Source: an uncultured Clostridia bacterium (GTDB taxonomy: Bacteria; Bacillota; Clostridia; TANB77; CAG-508). From it: DNA of 64,000 nucleotides. Positions within the stretch are counted from its first letter, which is position 1; each line of letters begins with the position of its first letter. The notes under the pieces were generated by a model. That model saw only the letters and a list, made by a program, of their open reading frames with translations, was not told where the DNA came from and made no database searches. Of this stretch, positions 1 through 8,309 are shown in pieces. Position numbers and translations under genes: made by a program. The stretch spans positions 1-64,000 of the forward strand of contig CALXHG010000001.1 in NCBI GenBank assembly GCA_944388045.1, given 5' to 3'.

Positions 1-69
1 CAACTGCTTACAAACTGCTTGACAAGTATTTTTGAATATGGCTTGTTTCTAAGGATAGAGGCTATACCC

Positions 70-122
70 AAGCGTCCGCCTCGACCATATAAAAAACTGG
101 GCTAATTTTTAGTCCAGTTTTT
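70..122 (+). terminator. Rho-independent terminator of an off-window transcript
   Basis: A stem of about ten pairs (ACTGGGCTAA with TTAGTCCAGT, one G-U pair) at about 97-119 is followed by a run of T. It should end a plus-strand transcript that enters from the left. The 60 bases before it contain a GAGGC/GCCTC hairpin but no ORF; they look like the 3' end of an RNA or of a gene cut by the window edge, which I could not identify. Confidence 0.6.
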
Positions 123-212
123 TATTATTTAAGAATAAATTTTATAATTACATATTGATTTATCTTAAATTTATTTATATATATAATATAAATAAATTTT
201 TTGGAGGTTATA

Positions 213-772
213 ATGATTTTAGAATTTATTTTAAATAGCAAAAATTATTTAGAAGATTTAATTACAAGAAGTACTTATCATTCAAATGCTATTGAAGGAA
301 GTACCCTTACATATGCTGAAACTTATGCTATTCTTTACAATGATAATAGCTTTAAAATCGAAGGAAAAGAGCCAAGGGAGATAGTAGTGAACATATTCCA
401 CCAGAACCTGAAAAAGTACCAAATTTAATGATGTATTATGTATATAACTACAGTCACGATGAACAAGATATCTTTACTAAACTTGCTAAATATCATATTG
501 ATTTTGAAAGAATACATCCTTTTGAAGATGGAAATGGAAGAACATGTAGATTACTTATAAATTATGAATTATTAAAAAATGACTTGCCACCTGTTATTAT
601 TGCAAAAGAGAATAGAGTAAAATATTTTGAATTTTTAAGAAATAATGATAGTAATGGATTAGCTAAATGGCTAAAAGAATTATCTACTAGAGAAGAAGAA
701 AGAATGAAGAATAGTATAATTTTTTTGTTTTTGTTCCTTTTCTGTCATTTTTTACTCAAATCTATAATATAA
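213..772 (+). pseudogene. Fic-family protein, broken by deletion and frameshift
   Basis: Fic proteins transfer AMP or other nucleotides to target hydroxyls. The first frame (213-428, ATG after GGAGG) has the self-inhibitory S-x-x-x-E-G helix (SNAIEG). The second frame, readable from about 374, has HIPPEPEKVP and then the intact catalytic motif HPFEDGNGRTCR. Compared with family architecture, about 50-60 residues between the inhibitory helix and the PPEPEKVP segment are missing, and the two parts are out of frame. The final residues are hydrophobic and unlike the family. I see a deletion remnant; no CGG codon is involved, so it differs from the +1 shifts elsewhere in the window. Confidence 0.8.
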
Positions 773-1609
773 TTAATTTATACTATCTAAAAATTCTTTT
801 AAAATTTTAACTATTTCTTTAAATTCTATATTTTCAGCGTATTTATTTTTCTTTTTATATGTGTTCCAATAATTAGTAATTCTATCATCTTCAGCAATCA
901 AATCTAAAATTTGCTTATAATCGTTATAATAATCAAAAGCTTCTCTTTTTCTCAAAGTATTATTAAATGCTTGCTTAAATATTTTTATATTAATGTCCTT
1001 CTTTAGTTTCATCAAAAAGAAGTAAACATCATAATAATCTTTCATTCTTGTATTGTATTTACCTCTACGAAGGATAGTTTCAATCTTTTCTGATAATATT
1101 GTTTCAATATTATATGTACCAATATATATTTTTTTATTATCAAAAATTGATATATATTCAAAATTTAATTCTTTGGGAGTAATTTCATCTCCTGTCGAAA
1201 TATCAATTTCTAGGGATACTTTTAAATTTTCAAGTTTTCCAACTAAATGATATTTATTTCCACCATATTCATCGTCTGCTCGAATATCTGTAATATTTAC
1301 GACCTCAAATTTGACTTTATCGTCAATATCTATTGATAGAATTTCATTTAAAATTTTCAGCATTTTTTCTTGTGATACATCAATACCTTTTATAGAAATA
1401 TCCATATTTCTAGTACTTCGACTATTTATTCCTAGCATTGCAGATAGTAATAAGCCACCTTTTAATATAAAATTTTCATTATATTTTGATACTGATATTC
1501 TTTCTAAAATTCTTTCAAACATAAATCTTTGATATAATTCTAGTTGCGTTAATCCTGATTCTTCTGCAAGCTTTTTTGATTTTTCAAATAATTCACTATA
1601 ATCAATCAC
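773..1609 (-). CDS. abiEii: AbiEii nucleotidyltransferase toxin (type IV-like TA)
   Basis: This 278-residue protein is a DUF1814-type nucleotidyltransferase, the toxin of AbiE abortive-infection modules. The GG of the active-site motif is at residues 51-52 (ILKGGLLLSAML), followed by RSTRNMD at 64-70, which carries the metal-binding aspartate. The distal conserved helix (SEKIETILRRG then MKDYYDVYFF) is near residues 170-195. The GTG start overlaps the stop of the upstream antitoxin gene as TAGTG, so the two are translationally coupled. AbiEii enzymes are known to block growth by adding nucleotides to tRNA or similar substrates; that activity is inferred here. It looks full length and intact. 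Confidence 0.88.
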   Translation of the reverse strand: MIDYSELFEKSKKLAEESGLTQLELYQRFMFERILERISVSKYNENFILKGGLLLSAMLGINSRSTRNMDISIKGIDVSQEKMLKILNEILSIDIDDKVKFEVVNITDIRADDEYGGNKYHLVGKLENLKVSLEIDISTGDEITPKELNFEYISIFDNKKIYIGTYNIETILSEKIETILRRGKYNTRMKDYYDVYFFLMKLKKDINIKIFKQAFNNTLRKREAFDYYNDYKQILDLIAEDDRITNYWNTYKKKNKYAENIEFKEIVKILKEFLDSIN

Positions 1610-2187
1610 TATATTAATACCTCCATAATGTTTTCAAACTTTTCTTGTATATTAAATATTTTTGCATATTCTTCTAATGTTATTAAATCTTTTTTTGATT
1701 GTTTGAAATAATTTTTTATAATTTTGTTATATAATTCTATATCAACTTCATTTTTATTTTTTAATAAATCACATATACACCTTTCTGCATTATAGACCTT
1801 TATTGGATTTCCATATGGACTTTTTATTTCTGTAATTCCTATATTAAATTTATCTTTTGCGACATAGTGAATTTCTAAATCTTCACTTATATTATTATGA
1901 TTTAAAGTAGTTACATCAATTTTGTAAGGTGCTCTATCACTTAAATTTAATAAGTAACATGCTGTATTGTATGAAAATACAATATTAGAAAATTTTTGTT
2001 GTAGTATATAAAATTCATCTTCTATTAAGTTATTATCTATATATAATCCTCTAGATACTTTTCTAATTATTTTTTTATCAATATAACTTTGAATAGAAGG
2101 CCTAGAAATACCTATTTTTTCAAAATCTCTAGTTTTTATATAACCATAATTTTCATTTAAGAATTTTTTTAACTTTTTTTCACTCAT
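1609..2187 (-). CDS. abiEi: AbiEi antitoxin and transcriptional autorepressor
   Basis: This 192-residue protein is the antitoxin partner of the adjacent AbiEii. The first 65-70 residues form the AbiEi winged helix-turn-helix (GYIKTRDF, then SRPSIQSYIDK and RKVSRGLYI). The rest is the C-terminal antitoxin domain, with motifs typical of the family (NTACYLL; NAERCICDLL near 135-145). The ATG follows GAGGTG. AbiEi proteins are known to bind inverted repeats in their own promoter, and a matching inverted repeat lies just upstream. Length and overlap with the toxin gene are normal for the family. Confidence 0.88.
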   Translation of the reverse strand: MSEKKLKKFLNENYGYIKTRDFEKIGISRPSIQSYIDKKIIRKVSRGLYIDNNLIEDEFYILQQKFSNIVFSYNTACYLLNLSDRAPYKIDVTTLNHNNISEDLEIHYVAKDKFNIGITEIKSPYGNPIKVYNAERCICDLLKNKNEVDIELYNKIIKNYFKQSKKDLITLEEYAKIFNIQEKFENIMEVLI

Positions 2188-2202
2188 ATATATCCACCTC
2201 TT

Positions 2203-2248
2203 TTTACAACTACTCGTTCATTTTATCATTTTTACGAGTGATTGTAAA
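2203..2248 (-). promoter_or_regulatory. abiE promoter enclosed by operator inverted repeat
   Basis: On the minus strand a consensus SigA promoter reads TTTACA (2248-2243), 17 bases, TAAAAT (2225-2220). Two 15-base arms, 2203-2217 and 2234-2248 (TTTACAACTACTCGT and its near-perfect inverse), flank it. One arm covers the -35 and the other lies between -10 and the ribosome binding site. This layout fits autorepression by AbiEi. Confidence 0.75.
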
Positions 2249-2422
2249 TACATTTACTAAATATTATATTATTTTTTCAAAAATTTAAAAAATTATACAA
2301 AAAAACACCATATTTTTAATATGTTAATTAAATTTACTTATTTATCTTTAATTCTCTAACAATTTATGATAATATAAATTCAAGAAAGTTTGGAAAATAA
2401 ATGGATAAAGGAGAAATCTAGA

Positions 2423-2812
2423 ATGGAAGAATATTTTGATGTTTTAAATGAGAAAGGCGAATACACAGGAAAAATAGAATCTAGAGAAAAATGTCATAGA
2501 GAAGGATTATGGCACAAAGCAGTTGTTGTTTTTATAATAAATTCAAAAGGTCAAGTGTTGTTACAAAAAAGAAGTGCAAATAAAAAGTTGTGGCCTGATA
2601 CATGGGATGTAACAGCAGGAGGACACGTTTTAGCCGGAGAATTTGATTTTCAATCTATACTTAGAGAATGTGAAGAAGAAGTTTCTGAAGTAAGATGGAT
2701 AGATAAAAATGATATTATAGCAAAAATTAAAGATAATTATAACGGAATAACTGATAAAGAAGGCTGTTGGGAATATTTAATTAAATATTATGAATGGCTA
2801 GAAAAACAGTAA
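2423..2812 (+). pseudogene. Nudix hydrolase with internal in-frame deletion
   Basis: Nudix enzymes cleave nucleoside diphosphates linked to another moiety; this branch resembles isopentenyl-diphosphate isomerase-like Nudix proteins. The start at 2423 follows AAAGGAG at nine bases. The N-terminus (EEYFDVLNEKGEYTG; QKRSANK; GGHVLAGE) matches the family. The Nudix box begins correctly (G-x5-E-x7-RE-x-x-EE), then jumps straight to VSEVRWIDKND, which in relatives lies some 55-60 residues further on. The join falls in a GAAGAAGAAG run, so slippage or recombination between short repeats is likely. The frame is open, but the catalytic fold has lost strands and is probably inactive. Confidence 0.7.
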
Positions 2813-2929
2813 AAATCATGTACTTTTTTCATGATTTAATGTATAATTTTGAATAACATATATTATTTACTGGGTCTGAAATAGTTTTAGCTTAAGTAGA
2901 ATCTGACCCGTGTAGACGCAGAGCATCAC

Positions 2930-2957
2930 AAAAAGCCATCCCATCGAATGGCTTTTT
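2930..2957. terminator. Bidirectional terminator between convergent genes
   Basis: AAAAAGCCAT and AATGGCTTTTT pair around a short loop, with T runs on both strands. It lies between the Nudix gene and the convergent PolC-like gene. The preceding 2872-2910 segment starts GGGTC and ends GACCC and has no ORF; I could not identify it. Confidence 0.7.
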
Positions 2958-3005
2958 ATAATCTATTTGTAAATCTATTCTAATAATATTTTATATCTAA
3001 TAAAT

Positions 3006-4628
3006 TTAAAATAATCTTGGAGCTTTGCTAATTACTTTTTCTGTGATTTCAGGATAGTATGCCATATATGCAATATGTTTTATTATATACACTACACTAT
3101 TTAAAATGTTTGACTTTGGAAATAAATATTTAATTTTTTTGCAATTTTCAATATAGGTAGAATCTATATTATGTTTTTTCATTATTTTTTGATATTTATA
3201 CCATTGTTCAGAATATTTTATATTATGTGCCTTTCCTTTTCTTATAATTTCTGTTATTTCAAAAGCTATTTCTTTTTCTATATCTTTACTTAATAGAAAA
3301 CTATAAATATCATCTCTTGTACTATATTCTTTCATTTTAATAATTTGTTCTGCTAAATCTTTTCCTTGTTCATGGTCAAATGTACTTTTAGTTAAACCAT
3401 AAATTGTGCCTAATTCTTCTAATGATTTTGGTTGAATTTTTTGAAATAAACTTTTTTCAAAGTATGATGGCATATAACAAAATATTTTATTATAATCTTT
3501 AAATATGTCCCATATCTTTTTATCTTTAATATTTATATTATTATAATCCATTCCAGTAATCTTTTTTAATTCATATAAAGTATCTATTCCACTATCTACA
3601 AATATATAAATATGTACTAAATATCTTATAAGGTTATTATCAATATAAGTAGTATCATAACTAATATTTTTTGTAACGGTTTCTTTAACATATTTCATAA
3701 TGTTTGGATAATAAGTATTGCTAAAAAAATAATAAAATTCAGGTGCTTTTTCTCCTTTTAATCCATAAGACATTTCATATTCTAAGCCATAGTCAAGTGG
3801 ATTTAATTCACTTATACCTAATAAATATGCTATATATGAATTACTTCCGTGACCTCGCAAAACATAGTATTCGTTATCTTCTTTTGCTTTTTTGGCAATT
3901 AGGTAATTTAATATAAATAAACTTTCATAATTATTTTTACATATCAGTTTTAATTCATTTTCATATCTCGTTTGTATTTGTTTTGGAATTTCTTGTCCAT
4001 ATATTTCTTTTAATCTATTATTACATACATTCTCCATTATTTCTCTTGCGTTTTCTAGTTTGTACTGACATTTTGTCATATATTCTTCCACATTTATAAA
4101 TTCTTTTAAAAAACATTTTAAATGATATTCTTCAGAGTTTTTACGTTTTGAATTAAAATCACATACTGCAATTAAATTATCTTTATATGGCTCTATTTCT
4201 GTTTTTAGCTGATTTATTTCGTTTTCTGAAAAAGCTACTTCTCCTTTAAAATATAGTCTCATATTATTAAATTTGTTAAAATCATAATTTATATTATATA
4301 TATCATCATTTTTTTCAACTATAATTTCTGATATTTGTCCGTGATAAAGTCTAATTCCACATTGATTACAGTTTTCAAATGCTCTACTTTTATATAACAT
4401 TTTTATGACATCTTCATCTGTTATAATTGTGACCATATCCATTAGTTCACTTGCATACCCATTTTGTATTAAAACTTTTTGTATTTCAGGGTTATTTAAT
4501 TCTTCTCTGGTTCCATATGCTATAAACCTATCAAATACTTGCTCTTTTGTCATATCTGCTAATTTGATATTTTTTAATTCATTTTTGACTTTTTCATATG
4601 TTATAACATTTTTATTACTTTTTTCCAT
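3006..4628 (-). CDS. Degenerate PolC-like protein without polymerase active site
   Basis: This 540-residue protein is homologous to two parts of Gram-positive DNA polymerase III PolC. Residues about 190-325 match the region leading into the palm (AREIMENV, EIYGQEIP, LRGHGSNSYIAYLLGISELNP, then YGLKGEKAP). Residues about 400-526 match the PolC C-terminus (SLEELGTIYGL, STRDDIYSFLL, IRKGKA, IENCKKIKYLFPK). Where PolC has the metal-binding PDIDLNF, this protein has PEFYYFF (296-302), so both catalytic aspartates are gone. Most of the fingers and the exonuclease are absent (PolC is about 1,450 residues). The ATG at 4628 follows GGAGG and is preferred over the upstream Met. It is last in a four-gene operon with nuclease-like proteins. 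I infer a DNA-binding or sensing role; function unknown. Confidence 0.75.
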   Translation of the reverse strand: MEKSNKNVITYEKVKNELKNIKLADMTKEQVFDRFIAYGTREELNNPEIQKVLIQNGYASELMDMVTIITDEDVIKMLYKSRAFENCNQCGIRLYHGQISEIIVEKNDDIYNINYDFNKFNNMRLYFKGEVAFSENEINQLKTEIEPYKDNLIAVCDFNSKRKNSEEYHLKCFLKEFINVEEYMTKCQYKLENAREIMENVCNNRLKEIYGQEIPKQIQTRYENELKLICKNNYESLFILNYLIAKKAKEDNEYYVLRGHGSNSYIAYLLGISELNPLDYGLEYEMSYGLKGEKAPEFYYFFSNTYYPNIMKYVKETVTKNISYDTTYIDNNLIRYLVHIYIFVDSGIDTLYELKKITGMDYNNINIKDKKIWDIFKDYNKIFCYMPSYFEKSLFQKIQPKSLEELGTIYGLTKSTFDHEQGKDLAEQIIKMKEYSTRDDIYSFLLSKDIEKEIAFEITEIIRKGKAHNIKYSEQWYKYQKIMKKHNIDSTYIENCKKIKYLFPKSNILNSVVYIIKHIAYMAYYPEITEKVISKAPRLF

Positions 4629-4762
4629 ATTCAAAACCTCCATAAAAAAGTATAACATATAAAAAATTTTCTGTCTTGTTCTTCTCCTACCCTAAAATAT
4701 AATTACTAATTTTCTCAATTCTTGCTTCTTCAAAATGGTTAGTTCCTTATTTTCTTTTCTTT

Positions 4763-5986
4763 TTAAAAGTTAAATGCTTCCATATCTTCCAATATAACAG
4801 CTTTATCTGTAAAATCTTTAATTTTTTCTTTATTTTCAGTGTGCATTGGTATAACTACATTTGGTTTTGTTATTTCTATTACTTGATTAAATGCTGTGTA
4901 ATCTGCATGACCACTTACATGTAAACTATAAATGTCTATATTTAGTTCTTTCATTTTGTTCAAAAATTTTTTATAGATTTCTTCTTTTTGGTAACCTTCC
5001 CACATAGAGTAAACAACACAACAATTATTTAATACTTTGTCTTTTAATCTTTCTATATCTTTTAACATTGATACACGAATATTCATTATAAACTTGCCGT
5101 GAAGTAACTTTCCTGTTTCATTTATTCTTTCTTTAAATGGCTCAATATATTTTTTATATTCTTCTTTATCTCTTTTTATATATACACTACCTGGCAAATA
5201 TACTCCAACATTTTTTGAATTTAAAGCATTTGGTATTTTTTGTGTTACTAATTGTAAAACATTACTTAAAACTATATCGTGTATTACTGTTTTTCCTGTT
5301 TTATTTGCTACTCTTTGCATTGTTGTAACTCTATCAATATTTGTCGTAGACATTAGCATTAGAACTTGGTCATAATTTTTTGTTTTTTCTACAATATCAT
5401 CTACTAATTCTGTTTCTGTTTTGCTTTTTACCTGTTCTCTTGAAAGTGTAGTTCCTTCTGTTATTAGTAAATCTATTTTTCCTATCTTTTTGAGTGTATT
5501 TTCTAATAAAGAACCTTTATACCCGTGATTTCTAAAATCTCCTGTGTGCAATATTCTTTTTCCTTCTGCCTCTATTAGTAGCATAAATGAGTTATATGCA
5601 CTATGGTCTACTATATATGGAGTAATTTTCATATCTTTTATTGTAATTGTCTTTTCTTCTTCAAGATTTATAGTTTTTCTATGAATTTTTCCCTTATTTT
5701 TTGCAAAACAAAATACTGTTTCAAAGATTTTTCTACTTAAATCTGACATATATACTGGCACATCATCTAAAATATCATCTATTCTTCCCATATGGTCTTG
5801 GTGATTATGTGTAATAAGTACTCCATCATAAACTGGCTTTCCTGTTGTTAAGCCTTCTATGTTTTCTAGTCTTTTTACTCCATCTAAGTCATCACCAAAA
5901 TCTATAATTATTTTGGCTTCTTTTGATGATATTTCTGTGAATACTCCACCTATTTGATTTGTTCCTTTTAAAATTCTTACTTTCAT
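4763..5986 (-). CDS. RNase J-like beta-CASP metallo-hydrolase
   Basis: This 407-residue metallo-beta-lactamase-fold enzyme of the beta-CASP group is related to RNase J but shorter. Zinc-binding motifs are visible: THNHQDH at 59-65, DHSA at 127-130, LHTGDFR at 147-152, then the beta-CASP motifs LLITEGT, VSGHADYTAF and PMHTE near the C-terminus. The family degrades RNA or DNA, and all metal ligands appear present, so it is probably an active nuclease. It starts three bases after the stop of the upstream nuclease-like gene (RBS GGGG), so it is co-translated in the same operon. The housekeeping RNase J is longer, so this looks like an accessory paralogue. Confidence 0.8.
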   Translation of the reverse strand: MKVRILKGTNQIGGVFTEISSKEAKIIIDFGDDLDGVKRLENIEGLTTGKPVYDGVLITHNHQDHMGRIDDILDDVPVYMSDLSRKIFETVFCFAKNKGKIHRKTINLEEEKTITIKDMKITPYIVDHSAYNSFMLLIEAEGKRILHTGDFRNHGYKGSLLENTLKKIGKIDLLITEGTTLSREQVKSKTETELVDDIVEKTKNYDQVLMLMSTTNIDRVTTMQRVANKTGKTVIHDIVLSNVLQLVTQKIPNALNSKNVGVYLPGSVYIKRDKEEYKKYIEPFKERINETGKLLHGKFIMNIRVSMLKDIERLKDKVLNNCCVVYSMWEGYQKEEIYKKFLNKMKELNIDIYSLHVSGHADYTAFNQVIEITKPNVVIPMHTENKEKIKDFTDKAVILEDMEAFNF

Positions 5987-5989
5987 TTT

Positions 5990-6871
5990 TTACCCCATTT
6001 TATTATATAATGTTTTTATATCTATTTTACTTTCTTGTCCTATTGAATAAACTCTAATGTTTTCTTCTTTTATCTTGTTATCAATATTTTTTTGTAATCT
6101 TCCATTTTTTTGGTCATCATCAAAGCCAAAAATTATTAACCCACATTTAGGTAAAATTGACGTTGGAGTTGGAATAGGATTGTCTATAATTTCATCAAAA
6201 ATCTTATTCAAGTTTTTTATATATTCAGTATAAACATCTAAAATTTCATCATATCTCTTTTCAATTTCGTCATCATATCTCTTAATTTGTCCCACTACAT
6301 CTGGAATTGTTGTTGATTTTATCTCTCCATTTGTGAAATGTTTTGCCTCAACAAATCTTAGTTGTCTTTCTTCTATTCCGTATAAAAGTATATCAATTCT
6401 ATTTTGTTTTCTTATTGTTTTATCGCTTTCTATAATTTCTTTTTCAAAGGCAACCTCTACATCTAATACAACATATCCATTTGGTAAATTTGATATAACA
6501 TTTCCATTTTTACAAATATTAGATACGCCTTTATCTTCTGGCGAAGAATATAATTTTGCTCTTTCTTTTATATTTTCATATCCATCACAAAAATTAGCTA
6601 TTGCACCTAATTCATTTCCATCTGCTACATATGTTGGATGATATTCTTTTGGTACAAATGCAAACTTTGAATTTGTTATAAATCTGTCTTCATATTCAAA
6701 TAATAACTTTTTATAGTAGTAAAAGTTTAATCTATTTTCCCTAATAGTTGGATATACTACTCCTTTTTTTATATCTTTTAGTAATTTGTCTTTAAAAAGA
6801 CTATCATTCTTTAATCTTTTAATAATACCATCATTATATAATCTTCTTTTAAATTCTACTAACTTCTCCAT
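5990..6871 (-). CDS. PD-(D/E)XK nuclease-like protein, operon gene 2
   Basis: I do not recognise this 293-residue protein as a named family. A PD-(D/E)XK-like core is visible: a beta hairpin YVVLDVEVAFE, then NRIDILLYG (Asp160), then LRFVEAKHF (Glu175-x-Lys177), followed by a helix with a conserved-looking Gln (VVGQIKRYD). This D...ExK arrangement is the metal site of restriction-type nucleases. The first 130 residues are a separate, helix-rich region of unknown role. The ATG follows GAGGAG at six bases. It lies 16 bases after the first operon gene, which has a second, different ExK core. Nuclease activity is inferred. Confidence 0.6.
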   Translation of the reverse strand: MEKLVEFKRRLYNDGIIKRLKNDSLFKDKLLKDIKKGVVYPTIRENRLNFYYYKKLLFEYEDRFITNSKFAFVPKEYHPTYVADGNELGAIANFCDGYENIKERAKLYSSPEDKGVSNICKNGNVISNLPNGYVVLDVEVAFEKEIIESDKTIRKQNRIDILLYGIEERQLRFVEAKHFTNGEIKSTTIPDVVGQIKRYDDEIEKRYDEILDVYTEYIKNLNKIFDEIIDNPIPTPTSILPKCGLIIFGFDDDQKNGRLQKNIDNKIKEENIRVYSIGQESKIDIKTLYNKMG

Positions 6872-6887
6872 ACTAAACTCCTCATTT

Positions 6888-7802
6888 TTAGTAATATTCT
6901 TTTTTTAATTCTTCATCTATTTCTATAAATTTATCAAAATTTATTCTTTTATCCTTTTGGTTACACTTTTTTATTTCCTTAAAAGCATATTCTAATTGAG
7001 GATGGACTTGTTCAGTAAGAATAATTCCATTTATCATTTTTATTTTTTGTTTTCTCAATATATCAAAACCTCTTAAATCTGTGCCTTTTTCCTGTGCAGG
7101 CTTTGCTTTTTTAGGTTCAATATGAAAATCTCTCATTAAACAAACATAAAAAAATAATTCTGATAATACCCCTAGGGATTTATTATCTTTTACTTTCAAT
7201 TCTATCACATTCAACGTGTTGCCCTCAATTCCCCATAAATCTATGGCAGACTTACCCCCAGTAAATACTCTTGTATTTTTTGACTTTTTTCCATAGAAAG
7301 TTCCAACTGGTAATTGGTGATAAAAACAATTTACATTTAATCCTAATTTTTCATTGGCTTTTTGGGTATGATTTGCTAAAAATATTTCCAACTTAGCTTC
7401 TGGGTGTTTAGGTTCTTTTTCCTCATTATTAACAGGTATATTATATATTAAATCATTATTTTTAAAGTATTTGTTATAAAATTTTTTTGCTCTTTCTTCT
7501 AATTCTTTTGACATAACAAACCAATCAAAAAGTTCATTAAAACAATAAACTCTATATAAAAATCGATTATAATGTCCATCGCATTTTATAGTATCATCTA
7601 TATTTAATTTTAAAATAACTTCATTATATCCTTTTGCTTTACCTAATAATGCCCAAGCTTCAAAAGCAGCTCTATTTTCTTGCATATTTGCATTTATACA
7701 ACTCGAATTCATTGTTATTATTAACTTGTTATCTTTCTCTGTAAATATTATACTTTTTGGAATATCTATCCCTTTTAATCTGTCCAATTTGCATTTCATC
7801 AT
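6888..7802 (-). CDS. PD-(D/E)XK nuclease-like protein, operon gene 1
   Basis: This protein of about 304 residues is not recognisable by name. Near residues 184-205 it has SAIDLWGIEG then LNVIELKVKD, giving Asp188 and Glu201-x-Lys203, the classic D...ExK metal site of PD-(D/E)XK nucleases. A helix-rich stretch follows (LGVLSELFFYVCLMRD). The N-terminal 130 residues look like a separate domain. The start is ATG 7802 or 7799 after AGGTGG; the upstream TTG at 7817 overlaps that site and is unlikely. It opens the operon that continues with a second nuclease-like protein, the beta-CASP hydrolase and the dead PolC. A TATAAT -10 box lies just upstream near 7850. Confidence 0.6.
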   Translation of the reverse strand: MMKCKLDRLKGIDIPKSIIFTEKDNKLIITMNSSCINANMQENRAAFEAWALLGKAKGYNEVILKLNIDDTIKCDGHYNRFLYRVYCFNELFDWFVMSKELEERAKKFYNKYFKNNDLIYNIPVNNEEKEPKHPEAKLEIFLANHTQKANEKLGLNVNCFYHQLPVGTFYGKKSKNTRVFTGGKSAIDLWGIEGNTLNVIELKVKDNKSLGVLSELFFYVCLMRDFHIEPKKAKPAQEKGTDLRGFDILRKQKIKMINGIILTEQVHPQLEYAFKEIKKCNQKDKRINFDKFIEIDEELKKEYY

Positions 7803-7919
7803 TTTTCCACCTTTCAAATAATTTTTTTTATTACTATATTTTAATTTTATTATAGCATATGAAAAAATTTTTTTCTACTTCTGCTCAAAGTTAAAAAATA
7901 AAACCAATCTACATATTTT

Positions 7920-8230
7920 CTATTTCCAACTTTTTTGTTTTGCAGTTGTAATTTTATCTCCTTCTTCACTATCTCCAATCAAAAATGGTGAATTATCATT
8001 ATGTTTTTTTACAACAGCTGTGAACTACCATATCATTTTCTTTGCCTATTTTACTAAATGTTTTTGCAATTTGTATTTGTTCTTCTTGGTTTGGCGGTTT
8101 TATTTTTGGTGCATTTTTCTTTACTTTTTCATATAAATCAAAAAAACTATTTGTCTATTTCATCTAAATATTTTAACATTGGTTCAGGATTTTTGGTGCA
8201 AAATGCAAGACAATCTACTACATCAGACAT
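7920..8230 (-). pseudogene. Remnant of a DUF1848 radical-SAM-like gene
   Basis: The minus strand reads, in three different frames, pieces that match DUF1848 in order: MSDVVDCLAFCTKNPEPMLKY near the start, then QIAKTFSKIGKEN, then HNDNSPFLIGDSEEGDK ending KQKSWK at 7920. DUF1848 proteins are about 300 residues, so most of the middle is deleted and the rest is frameshifted. No complete domain remains. Identification rests on the family-typical CTKNPxPML and NSPxLIG motifs. Confidence 0.6.
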
Positions 8231-8236
8231 ATTTTT

Positions 8237-8265
8237 AAAAGAGGATTCAAAACGAATCCTCTTTT
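8237..8265. terminator. Terminator hairpin downstream of the ABC exporter
   Basis: AAAAGAGGATTC pairs with GAATCCTCTTTT around AAAAC. T or A runs flank both sides, so it can act on either strand. It follows the last ABC exporter gene on the minus strand. Confidence 0.7.
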
Positions 8266-8309
8266 GTTATATTATATAAAAAATTTAAATATTTTCTTAA
8301 GCTATCAAT

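Noticed and set aside
1..70. tmRNA, SRP RNA or RNase P RNA 3' end at the left edge
   Set aside because: None of the conserved terminal sequences (such as a T-loop GGTTCGA with CCA) is present; left unidentified.
213..772. Fic gene as another CGG-type recoding case
   Set aside because: There is no CGG at the frame change, and about 50-60 residues are missing, so it is a real deletion.
8058..8279. 73-aa plus-strand ORF
   Set aside because: It is the antisense of the DUF1848 remnant, whose family motifs are on the minus strand.
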